DNA of 12,051 bases from an archaeon (lineage in GTDB: Archaea > Methanobacteriota > Methanobacteria > Methanobacteriales > Methanobacteriaceae), in NCBI GenBank assembly GCA_024409185.1, contig JAKSUD010000009.1, positions 1 to 12,051 on the forward strand, in the 5' to 3' direction. The notes below the pieces were generated by a model, which made no database searches, was not told the origin of the DNA, and saw only the letters and a list, made by a program, of their open reading frames with translations. Below are positions 6,164 through 12,051 of the stretch, piece by piece. The position numbers were made by a program, and so were the translations under genes. Every line of letters begins with the position of its first letter. Position 1 is the stretch's first letter.

Positions 6164-9100
6164 TTAAATATCATCTATATAATCATTTAATGATTTTACA
6201 CCAATTTCATTTTCTTTAATAGCTTGAATTGCATTTAATGCAGCTCTTGCACCTGCTAAGGTAGTTACATAAGGAATTCCAAGCTCAATAGCTAAACGTC
6301 TGATTTCATAACCATCTTCAGAAGCTTGTTTTCCAGAAGGAGTATTAATAATCAAATCAATTTCATTATTTAAAATAGCTTCTTTAATATTAGGAGTTCC
6401 TTGAGATACTTTTTTAACTCTTTCTACAGGTACACCTAAAATAGAATTTGCAGTACCACGAGTAGCTACAATATCAAATCCTAATTCATGGATTTTCTCA
6501 GCAATAGGTTGGATTTTCTTTTTATCTTGATCTCTTACAGTAATGAATACTTTACCTTCTTTAGGTAAATCCATACCTGCAGATAATTGAGATTTATAGA
6601 ATGCAAGACCAAAGTTTTCATCTATACCAATACTTTCCCCAGTAGATTTCATTTCAGGACCTAAAACTGTGTCAGCTTCAGGTAATTTTAAGAATGGGAA
6701 AACAGATTCTTTAACAGCAACATGGTTAATTTTAATTTCTTTAGTTAAACCAAAGTCTTTAAGTTTTTTACCCATCATTAAAGAAGTAGCTACTTTAGCA
6801 AGAGGAATACCAATAGCTTTACTTACAAATGGTACAGTTCTACTTGCTCTTGGGTTAGCTTCAATAATATAAACTTGTTCTTCATCTAATTTTACTGCAT
6901 ATTGAATGTTCATTAAACCAGTGACATCTAATTCTAAAGCTAATTTTTTAGTATGATTTCTAATAACTTCAAGTAAATGTTCAGGAATAGTTTGCGGTGG
7001 AATTACACAAGCAGAGTCACCAGAGTGAACACCAGCTTCTTCAATATGTTCCATGATTCCAGCTATGAAAACATCTTCTCCATCAGCAAGAACATCCACA
7101 TCTAATTCTACAGCATCTTCTAAGAATTTATCAACGAGAATAGGATGTTCAGGAGAAACTTTTACTGCTTCTTTCATATATTCCTCAAGTTCATCTAAAT
7201 CATAAACTATTTCCATAGCTCTTCCACCAATAACATAGGAAGGACGTACAAGAACTGGGAAACCAATATTTTCAGCAGCTTCTTTAGCTTCTTCAAAGGA
7301 ATTAGCTAATCCATAAGGAGCTTGACGAATATTTAATTCATTCAATACTTGAGTAAATCTTTCTCTATCTTCAACTCTGTCAATACTTTCATAAGGAGTA
7401 CCTAAAATTTTAACACCTGCTTTTGCAAGAGGTACAGATAAGTTAATAGAAGTTTGACCACCAAATTGGACAATTACTCCTTCAATATCTTCTTGTTCAA
7501 TAATTCCCATTACATCTTCAAAAGTTAATGGTTCAAAGAATAATTGATCAGAAACATCATAATCAGTACTTACAGTTTCAGGGTTGTTATTTACAAGAAT
7601 AGTTTCAATTCCAGCTTCTTTTAAAGCTAAACTTGAATGTACACAACAGTAATCAAATTCAATACCTTGACCAATTCTAATAGGTCCTGCACCTATAATT
7701 AAAATCTTTTTATTTTCAGAATTAACAATTTCATTATGTTCATCATAAGTACTGTAATAATAAGATTCTTTAGCTTCAAATTCACCAGCACAAGTATCTA
7801 CTTTCTTATAAGAAGGTTTGATATCGAATTTATCAAGTAATACTTTTACATCCTCTTCTTCTAAACCAGCTATTTTTGCAATAGTAAAGTTAGAGAATCC
7901 TAATTTTTTAGCTTCAAGTAAGAAGTCTTTATCTTGAATAGATTCTTTAGTGATTTTTTCTTCAAAATCAACAATATTTTTAATTTTGTATAAGAAGAAT
8001 TCATCAATATTAGCTAATTTGAATAATTCAGGAACAGACATTCCATCTTTTAATGCAGAGTATAATTGGAATAATCTTTCATCTGTAGGATTAATCAAAT
8101 CATCTTCAGTATAATCATAATATTCAAAACCATGTAAACCAATATCTAATGAACGAATAGCTTTTTGAATAGCTTCTTCAAAAGTTCTACCAATAGCCAT
8201 TACTTCACCAGTAGCTTTCATTTGAACACCAATTTTAGTGTCGATTCCTTTGAATTTATCAAATGGCCATCTTGGGATTTTTACAACAATATAATCAATG
8301 GATGGTTCAAATGAAGCAGGGGTTTCTTTAGTAATATCATTTTTAATTTCATCTAAAGTTAAACCAAGTGCGACTTTTGAGGATATTTTAGCAATTGGGT
8401 AACCAGTAGCTTTAGATGCAAGTGCACTACTTCTACTTACACGAGGATTAACTTCAATAATTTTATATTCATTAGTTTCAGGATTAAGTGCAAATTGAAT
8501 ATTACATCCACCACAAATTCCTAAAGCTTTAATAATTTTAATAGATGCTTCTTTAAGACGAGCAGTTGTTTTATCATCTAAGTTTTGAATTGGAGCTACA
8601 ACCATACTTTCTCCTGTATGAATACCCATTGCATCAATGTTTTCCATATTACATACAATAATACAAGTATCGTTTTTATCTCTCATAACTTCGTATTCAA
8701 TTTCTTTCCAACCGAGAACAGATTCATCAATTAAAACTTGATTAATGAAACTCATATCAAGACCATGGGTAGCAATTTCAATTAATTCTTCTTTATTATG
8801 AGCTACTCCACCACCAGTACCTCCTAAGGTAAATGCTGGTCTGACAATAACTGGATAACCAATTTCTTCAACAGCTTCTAAAGCTTCATCAATTGATTCA
8901 ACAGCTTGACATTTTGGAATAGGTTCATTAAGTCTATCCATAAAATTAGCAAAAAGGTCTCTGTCTTCTACATCAGCAATAGTTTGAACATCAGAACCAA
9001 GAACTTTAATTCCATCTAAAAGACCTAATTTACCAAGTTCAGTAGCAATATTTAAACCAGTTTGTCCCCCCATAGTTGGTAAAATAGAATCAATATTTTC

Positions 9101-9340
9101 TTTTTCAATAATTTGAGCAACTAATTCTGGAGTTAAAGGTTCTGTATAAACAGTATCTGCCATATCCATATCAGTTTGAATAGTAGCAGGGTTACTATTA
9201 ACAAGAACAGTTTCTATTCCTTCTTCTCTTAATGATTTACAAGCTTGAGATCCAGAGTAATCAAACTCTGCAGCTTGACCAATTTGAATAGGTCCAGAAC
9301 CAATTATAAGTACTTTTTTAATATCCTCATCAACAGGCAT
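6164..9340 (-). CDS. carB: Carbamoyl-phosphate synthase large subunit
   Basis: CarB makes carbamoyl phosphate from bicarbonate, ammonia and two ATP, for pyrimidine and arginine synthesis. The 1058 residues show the full duplicated architecture. The first synthetase half starts LIIGSGPIQIGQAAEFDYSG (11-30), with ATP-grasp motifs VRPAFTLGGTGGG (166-178) and EVNPRVSRSSALASKATG (296-313). A linking oligomerisation region spans about 400-540. The second half starts LIIGAGPIRIGQGIEFDYC (547-565), with VRPSYVIGGRAMEIVYD (698-714) and EANPRASRTVPFVSKA (827-842). An MGS-type allosteric domain follows from about 928, including GTANSILGVPVERV (962-975) and IINTPSGKQASEDG (997-1010). Ligand residues of the regulatory site in LGPEMKSTGE (893-902) are kept. 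It is one uninterrupted gene, unlike the split carB of some methanogens. carA lies 162 nt upstream, and only a weak SD-like GGGGAT precedes the ATG. Confidence 0.97.
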   Translation of the reverse strand: MPVDEDIKKVLIIGSGPIQIGQAAEFDYSGSQACKSLREEGIETVLVNSNPATIQTDMDMADTVYTEPLTPELVAQIIEKENIDSILPTMGGQTGLNIATELGKLGLLDGIKVLGSDVQTIADVEDRDLFANFMDRLNEPIPKCQAVESIDEALEAVEEIGYPVIVRPAFTLGGTGGGVAHNKEELIEIATHGLDMSFINQVLIDESVLGWKEIEYEVMRDKNDTCIIVCNMENIDAMGIHTGESMVVAPIQNLDDKTTARLKEASIKIIKALGICGGCNIQFALNPETNEYKIIEVNPRVSRSSALASKATGYPIAKISSKVALGLTLDEIKNDITKETPASFEPSIDYIVVKIPRWPFDKFKGIDTKIGVQMKATGEVMAIGRTFEEAIQKAIRSLDIGLHGFEYYDYTEDDLINPTDERLFQLYSALKDGMSVPELFKLANIDEFFLYKIKNIVDFEEKITKESIQDKDFLLEAKKLGFSNFTIAKIAGLEEEDVKVLLDKFDIKPSYKKVDTCAGEFEAKESYYYSTYDEHNEIVNSENKKILIIGAGPIRIGQGIEFDYCCVHSSLALKEAGIETILVNNNPETVSTDYDVSDQLFFEPLTFEDVMGIIEQEDIEGVIVQFGGQTSINLSVPLAKAGVKILGTPYESIDRVEDRERFTQVLNELNIRQAPYGLANSFEEAKEAAENIGFPVLVRPSYVIGGRAMEIVYDLDELEEYMKEAVKVSPEHPILVDKFLEDAVELDVDVLADGEDVFIAGIMEHIEEAGVHSGDSACVIPPQTIPEHLLEVIRNHTKKLALELDVTGLMNIQYAVKLDEEQVYIIEANPRASRTVPFVSKAIGIPLAKVATSLMMGKKLKDFGLTKEIKINHVAVKESVFPFLKLPEADTVLGPEMKSTGESIGIDENFGLAFYKSQLSAGMDLPKEGKVFITVRDQDKKKIQPIAEKIHELGFDIVATRGTANSILGVPVERVKKVSQGTPNIKEAILNNEIDLIINTPSGKQASEDGYEIRRLAIELGIPYVTTLAGARAALNAIQAIKENEIGVKSLNDYIDDI

Positions 9341-9397
9341 CGAAAATCCCCAATTAATATTTATTTTAAATTTTTAATAGTATTTTAATTTTAATAA

Positions 9398-9428
9398 CTT
9401 TTTATAATCATAAAAACACTTAAGTGTT
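9398..9428 (-). promoter_or_regulatory. Candidate carB promoter with adjacent 14-bp palindrome
   Basis: On the minus strand TTATAAAAAG (9407-9398) is a good TATA-like box that would start transcription near 9376, about 36 nt before the carB ATG. Seven bases upstream of it is the perfect palindrome AACACTTAAGTGTT (9428-9415). A palindrome touching the upstream edge of an archaeal promoter is a typical position for a dimeric regulator. Together they suggest that carB can be transcribed separately from carA. Confidence 0.45.
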
Positions 9429-9458
9429 AAAACTTAATAATTCTAATAATTTGTTAAT

Positions 9459-9472
9459 AATATACAATGAAT
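9459..9472 (-). repeat. 14-mer shared with the carA upstream region (spacer copy)
   Basis: The minus strand reads ATTCATTGTATATT within the carA-carB spacer, 31-44 nt after the carA stop codon. The identical 14-mer occurs on the plus strand at 10582-10595, just upstream of carA. The two copies bracket carA in opposite orientations. Confidence 0.5.
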
Positions 9473-9502
9473 ACAATTTAATTAATTTAAACTTAAAATT
9501 AA

Positions 9503-10564
9503 TTAATAATCTTTAATTAACTGAATAAATTCATCAAAGAAACCATCAGCAGCACTTGGTTCAAATTGAACAGTTCTTAAAGGTAATTCTTTATGTTTAA
9601 ATCCTTCAGAAGTACCATCATTAAGGTTAATTTGAGTTAATTCTAAATCAGTGCCATTTAAAGAATCTTTATCTACAACAAAACCATGGTTTTGAGTAGT
9701 AATAAGAACTTGACCAGTGACTAAATCTTTTACTGGTTGGTTAGCACCTCTATGACCCAATTTCATTTTAGAAGTAGTAGCACCGAAAGTTTTAGCAATT
9801 AATTCATTACCTAATGAAACTCCAAATACTGGGAATTTATTAAGTAATTGTTCAATATTAGCTACAGTTTCAGTTAATCTTTCAGGGTTTCCAGGACCAT
9901 CAGAAACCATAAGACCATCTACACCATAATCAAGAATATCTTGATAAGAAGCATTGTAAGGGAACAAAGCAACATTAATTTCATTTTCAAGGAAATTATC
10001 TATAACACTTTTTTTAACACCACAATCAATAATAGCTACAGTTTTATTAAAATCACCAAAGGTTTTAACTCCATCTGTAGATACTAAAGGAACTAAATCT
10101 AAGTCAATAATATCTTTTTGATTAGCTACTTTCCCAAGAAGATCTTCATCACTAATTTCTTCAGTTGAAACTGCACATTTTAAAGCACCTTCTTCACGAA
10201 GTTTTAAAGTTAAAAATCTTGTATCAATATCCATAATTCCTGGAACTTCAAATTCATTTAAAAATTCATCTAAAGTCTTTTTAAAACCCCAGTTAGAGAC
10301 TTGAGTACAGATTTCACGTGCAACATATGCCTCAGCTTGGATTTTATCAGATTGATACCATTCTTCACTAACTCCATAATTACCTTCTAAAGGATAATTA
10401 GACATTAAAATATGTCCTTTAAAAGAAGGGTTAGTTAAAGATTCAACATAACCAGACATAGCAGTTGTAAAAGCAAGCTCACCAACTGCAGTAGTTTCAA
10501 AACCAAAGGATTTACCCTTAAGTATAGTGCCATCTTCTAAAGCTAATTTTGCTTCATTCACCAT
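9503..10564 (-). CDS. carA: Carbamoyl-phosphate synthase small subunit, glutaminase triad substituted
   Basis: CarA normally hydrolyses glutamine and passes ammonia to CarB. The 353-residue protein keeps the family frame: an N-terminal CarA domain (FTTAMSGYVESLTNPSF, 32-48), then a class I amidotransferase fold from about 172 (VAIIDCGVKKSVIDN, VSDGPGNPERL, GHRGANQPVKDL, ITTQNHGF). The catalytic positions are changed. The usual GICLGHQ reads GVSLGNE (248-254), putting Ser250 at the nucleophile. The usual QFHPEA reads QFEPSA (333-338), so His becomes Glu335 and Glu becomes Ser337. The codons are unambiguous (TCA at 9817-9815) and the frame is intact, so this is not a sequencing slip. Glutamine hydrolysis should be absent; ammonia-dependent synthesis with a structural CarA is inferred. 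GGTGAT lies 4 nt (after GGTGA) before the ATG. Family assignment is certain; the functional reading is likely. Confidence 0.95.
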   Translation of the reverse strand: MVNEAKLALEDGTILKGKSFGFETTAVGELAFTTAMSGYVESLTNPSFKGHILMSNYPLEGNYGVSEEWYQSDKIQAEAYVAREICTQVSNWGFKKTLDEFLNEFEVPGIMDIDTRFLTLKLREEGALKCAVSTEEISDEDLLGKVANQKDIIDLDLVPLVSTDGVKTFGDFNKTVAIIDCGVKKSVIDNFLENEINVALFPYNASYQDILDYGVDGLMVSDGPGNPERLTETVANIEQLLNKFPVFGVSLGNELIAKTFGATTSKMKLGHRGANQPVKDLVTGQVLITTQNHGFVVDKDSLNGTDLELTQINLNDGTSEGFKHKELPLRTVQFEPSAADGFFDEFIQLIKDY

Positions 10565-10581
10565 TAAATCACCATTTTCTA

Positions 10582-10595
10582 ATTCATTGTATATT
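10582..10595 (+). repeat. 14-mer shared with the carA-carB spacer (upstream copy)
   Basis: ATTCATTGTATATT on the plus strand, 18-31 bp before the carA ATG, is an exact inverted partner of 9459-9472. It is followed by a partial echo (ATTCATATTGT), so ATTCAT occurs twice with an 11-bp period. It sits close to the carA ribosome binding site, where a bound protein or RNA structure could affect expression. Confidence 0.5.
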
Positions 10596-10663
10596 CATAT
10601 TGTAACTTAATAAAATAATTAAAAATCAAAAACATATTCTGCATAAATTAATAAAAGTAAAAT

Positions 10664-10736
10664 TTACATAGAATAATCTAAAGTTACATAATAATTATAT
10701 ATTTAAATTACATAGTATTTTAAAGTATCGATACTA
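10664..10736. promoter_or_regulatory. Possible operator cluster upstream of carA
   Basis: TTACATA occurs three times in direct orientation (10664-10670, 10684-10690, 10708-10714). It is followed by the perfect 12-bp palindrome AGTATCGATACT (10724-10735). TAGTAT at 10713-10718 also pairs with ATACTA at 10731-10736. The region lies 100-170 bp before carA and after the T-tract of the preceding gene. The CG-centred palindrome stands out in such AT-rich DNA. No regulator family can be named. Confidence 0.35.
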
Positions 10737-10741
10737 ATAAA

Positions 10742-10798
10742 AAATAAGTAAAAAATGTTAAAATAAAAATAAAAAATAGATAAAAAAATAGCACATAA
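10742..10798 (-). terminator. T-tract terminator after the small-gene cluster
   Basis: On the minus strand, the bases after the stop codon at 10799-10801 contain several T-tracts (including TATTTTTTTATC and TATTTTTTATTTTTATTTT) with no clear stem. This should end the transcript of the three small genes before the carA promoter region. Confidence 0.5.
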
Positions 10799-11254
10799 TC
10801 ATCGCTCTTCATTAAGACAATGATTATAAAATTTATTTTTCTTTTTAAGAGAATTTTGCTCTTCTTTAGATAATGGTTTATTTAACTTTTCTAAAAAATC
10901 ATTAAATTCTTTAGTTTTTTCTGCAGAATTTTTAAAATCATTATACTCTTTTAAATTAGAAATTAAATTATCAAAGAACCATTTAGTAGCAAAACTATCA
11001 CTACTTTTAAGATAAATTACTCCATCATTATATTTAATAAAAATAGTTAAATCCAAAGAATTTTTTTTAGATTTTAATAAATTAACTTCTAAAAAATCAT
11101 CAAACTTAATTAATTCATTAGCTATTTTTTTACGAGAAATAACATGTTTCTTTTCTAAAAGTATAGAATCTTCCCTTAGATAAGTTTCAGCAACAATAGT
11201 GGAATGGTTTAAATAAGCATCTGAAACTGTAAAATTAAGAAAAATATCAGTCAT
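10799..11254 (-). CDS. Hypothetical protein, 151 residues
   Basis: No family is recognised. The protein is soluble, without a signal peptide or membrane segment. Residues 1-85 look like mixed beta strands and helices (TDIFLNFTVSDAYLNHSTIV, then DLTIFIKYNDGVIYLKSS at 68-85). From about 95 to the end it is strongly charged, lysine- and glutamate-rich and probably helical or coiled (KEYNDFKNSAEKTKEFNDFL; SKEEQNSLKKKNKFYNHCL). One cysteine lies near the C-terminus. The ATG follows a GGTG SD with a short spacer. The gene begins 27 nt after the end of the membrane protein gene and in the same direction, so the two are probably cotranscribed and may act together. It is likely restricted to close relatives. 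Confidence 0.6.
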   Translation of the reverse strand: MTDIFLNFTVSDAYLNHSTIVAETYLREDSILLEKKHVISRKKIANELIKFDDFLEVNLLKSKKNSLDLTIFIKYNDGVIYLKSSDSFATKWFFDNLISNLKEYNDFKNSAEKTKEFNDFLEKLNKPLSKEEQNSLKKKNKFYNHCLNEER

Positions 11255-11269
11255 AAAAACACCAAAACT

Positions 11270-11302
11270 ATTAAGATTTTATTAAGATTTTATTAAAGAT
11301 TT
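11270..11302. repeat. 11-bp tandem repeat spanning a stop codon
   Basis: ATTAAGATTTT occurs at 11270-11280 and 11281-11291, followed by a degenerate copy at 11292-11302. The repeat covers the last codons and TAA stop of the membrane protein gene and part of the spacer before the next gene. It probably arose by slippage and may have altered the C-terminal SLIKS residues. Confidence 0.7.
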
Positions 11303-11689
11303 ATTTAAAAAATAACTATAAATTTTAATTAGAACAATATAAATTAAACAGGATATAAAATAACACACTACATCATTTAAATCAAAAACTGCTCCATTTT
11401 TAATAAATAAAGCAATATATTCCCACACAAATGATGCAATAGCTGTAATAAACAATAATAAATAAATATTAGTTAATTTAACAGGATAAAGTGCATTTAA
11501 AAAACTAAATAAAACAATACTTGCTAATAAATCTGAAAAATAAAAAGCAAAAAACCAATTTGGAGATTTGAATAAAAGATTTTTTAAAAAATAAAGAAAA
11601 AGTGAAATAATGAAGATAAAAATATTAAATATTCTAAAATTTTTATCATTTCTCTCAAAGGAAATCTTTTTTAAATTATGAAAGTTCAT
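11282..11689 (-). CDS. Small four-helix membrane protein, VanZ-like pattern
   Basis: This 135-residue protein is mostly hydrophobic. After a basic, polar start (residues 1-18) come four probable membrane helices at about 19-36, 46-68, 74-95 and 104-128, then a short basic tail. The segment WEYIALFIKNGAVFDLNDVV (89-108) recalls the acidic WE...D..D pattern of small VanZ-like and DUF2809-type membrane proteins, whose molecular roles are mostly unclear. That resemblance is by eye only. Basic residues at the start favour a cytoplasmic N-terminus. The ATG has only a weak SD-like GGTTGA. The region around this start is duplicated upstream (11729-11760). The gene sits between the tail-anchored gene (101 nt upstream) and the soluble 151-residue gene (27 nt downstream), probably as one operon. 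Confidence 0.6.
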   Translation of the reverse strand: MNFHNLKKISFERNDKNFRIFNIFIFIISLFLYFLKNLLFKSPNWFFAFYFSDLLASIVLFSFLNALYPVKLTNIYLLLFITAIASFVWEYIALFIKNGAVFDLNDVVCYFISCLIYIVLIKIYSYFLNKSLIKS

Positions 11690-11760
11690 TAAATCAACCC
11701 ATATTCTTATTCAACTAAAAGAATTATAAAAGTTCATTAAATAATCTTATTCAACTAAAA
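11681..11760. repeat. Imperfect tandem duplication of a gene start region
   Basis: AAAGTTCATTAAAT occurs at 11681-11694 and 11729-11742. TCTTATTCAACTAAAA occurs at 11705-11720 and 11745-11760. The two composite units are in direct tandem and differ by an 8-bp indel between the blocks. The first unit contains the start codon of the membrane protein gene. The second carries a relic ATG (11735-11737) that opens an 8-codon frame ending in TGA at 11711-11713. Confidence 0.8.
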
Positions 11761-11790
11761 TTACTGCTTTTTGATTAATATTTTAATCAT

Positions 11791-12009
11791 TTACATAAAT
11801 ACCATTAAGAAAATGATTATTAAAGCAAATACAATTAAAGGAATAATTAAACATGCAGAATCTGATATAGTAGTTGAACTGTAATAATGAGTATTAGATT
11901 GCTGAGACTCATAATTTTGTGAATTTTGAGCATTATTCTCATCACCAGTATCTTCAATTTCTTTTTTATCAATCACTTCATAGTCTATATCTATTACATC
12001 TTTATCCAT
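11791..12009 (-). CDS. Hypothetical tail-anchored acidic membrane protein, 72 residues
   Basis: No family is recognised. Residues 1-24 are acidic (MDKDVIDIDYEVIDKKEIED), 25-50 are polar and rich in Asn, Gln, Ser and Tyr, and 52-72 form one strongly hydrophobic helix that ends the protein. This suggests a tail-anchored protein with its acidic part in the cytoplasm, although the opposite topology cannot be excluded. The ATG at 12007-12009 follows AAGGTGG (a good SD). The gene is first of three small minus-strand genes, 101 nt before the four-helix membrane protein. The linker is disordered-looking, which fits an adaptor or docking role, but nothing in the sequence proves that. Confidence 0.55.
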   Translation of the reverse strand: MDKDVIDIDYEVIDKKEIEDTGDENNAQNSQNYESQQSNTHYYSSTTISDSACLIIPLIVFALIIIFLMVFM

Positions 12010-12051
12010 TATACCACCTTATACTATGAATATCTCTTTAAAAATCAAATA

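Noticed and set aside
6669..6872. Open frame antisense to carB
   Set aside because: carB is unambiguous in this region, and the antisense frame has no support of its own.
9503..10564. carA as a decaying pseudogene
   Set aside because: The frame is full length, the SD is good, codon use matches its neighbours, and non-catalytic fold motifs remain, which fits selection on a changed role better than decay.
11772..11789. Inverted repeat TGATTAA/TTAATCA as a terminator of the 72-residue gene
   Set aside because: The stem is only 7 bp of mostly A/T, and on the transcribed strand it is followed by A residues, not a T-tract.
1..12051. tRNA, rRNA, insertion sequence or prophage genes
   Set aside because: No cloverleaf-like GC-rich segment, conserved rRNA stretch, transposase motif or terminal inverted repeat was found on either strand.

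Overview
The window looks like a chromosomal segment of a gut or host-associated methanogenic archaeon of the order Methanobacteriales. Methanobrevibacter is most likely and Methanosphaera the next choice. The DNA is very AT-rich and gaps between genes are dominated by A/T tracts. The first gene is an archaeal-type Nob1 (PIN domain plus zinc ribbon). Other archaeal signs are a stand-alone PRC-barrel protein, Shine-Dalgarno (SD) sequences of the GGTGA/GGAGG type, T-tracts after stop codons, and a sodium:solute symporter followed by a tiny accessory protein. No rRNA, tRNA, CRISPR array, transposase or phage gene was seen, and no gene-free stretch exceeds about 235 bp.

Layout, left to right: (i) 1-497, nob1 on the minus strand, cut by the left edge. 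(ii) 551-650, a 50-bp tandem duplication in an A/T-rich gap. (iii) 697-1615, pyrE (orotate phosphoribosyltransferase) preceded in the same direction by a PRC-barrel gene. (iv) 1718-5527, a small-molecule module: a sodium:solute symporter and its 36-residue partner on the minus strand, divergent from a phenylacetate-CoA ligase family enzyme and a tandem ACT-domain protein on the plus strand. (v) 5535-5598, a long hairpin between convergent genes. (vi) 5675-5965, a short orphan gene that is probably transcribed without a leader. (vii) 6164-10564, carA-carB, carbamoyl-phosphate synthetase. (viii) 10799-12009, three short unrecognised genes, two of them encoding membrane proteins.

Pyrimidine synthesis links carAB and pyrE: carbamoyl phosphate feeds both pyrimidines and arginine, and PyrE makes OMP from orotate. 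The symporter/ligase/ACT group reads as uptake, CoA activation and possible ligand sensing of an arylacetate-like acid. Methanogens can use such acids for aromatic amino acid synthesis, but the substrate here is inferred.

The most striking observation is in CarA. The reading frame is intact, but every residue of the class I glutaminase triad appears replaced: nucleophile Cys to Ser250, His to Glu335, and Glu to Ser337. This predicts a synthetase that cannot use glutamine and works from free ammonia, as vertebrate CPS I does. carA and carB are also unusually far apart (162 nt). The spacer holds a perfect 14-bp palindrome next to a TATA-like box and a 14-mer that recurs in inverted orientation just upstream of carA, which suggests separate control of carB.
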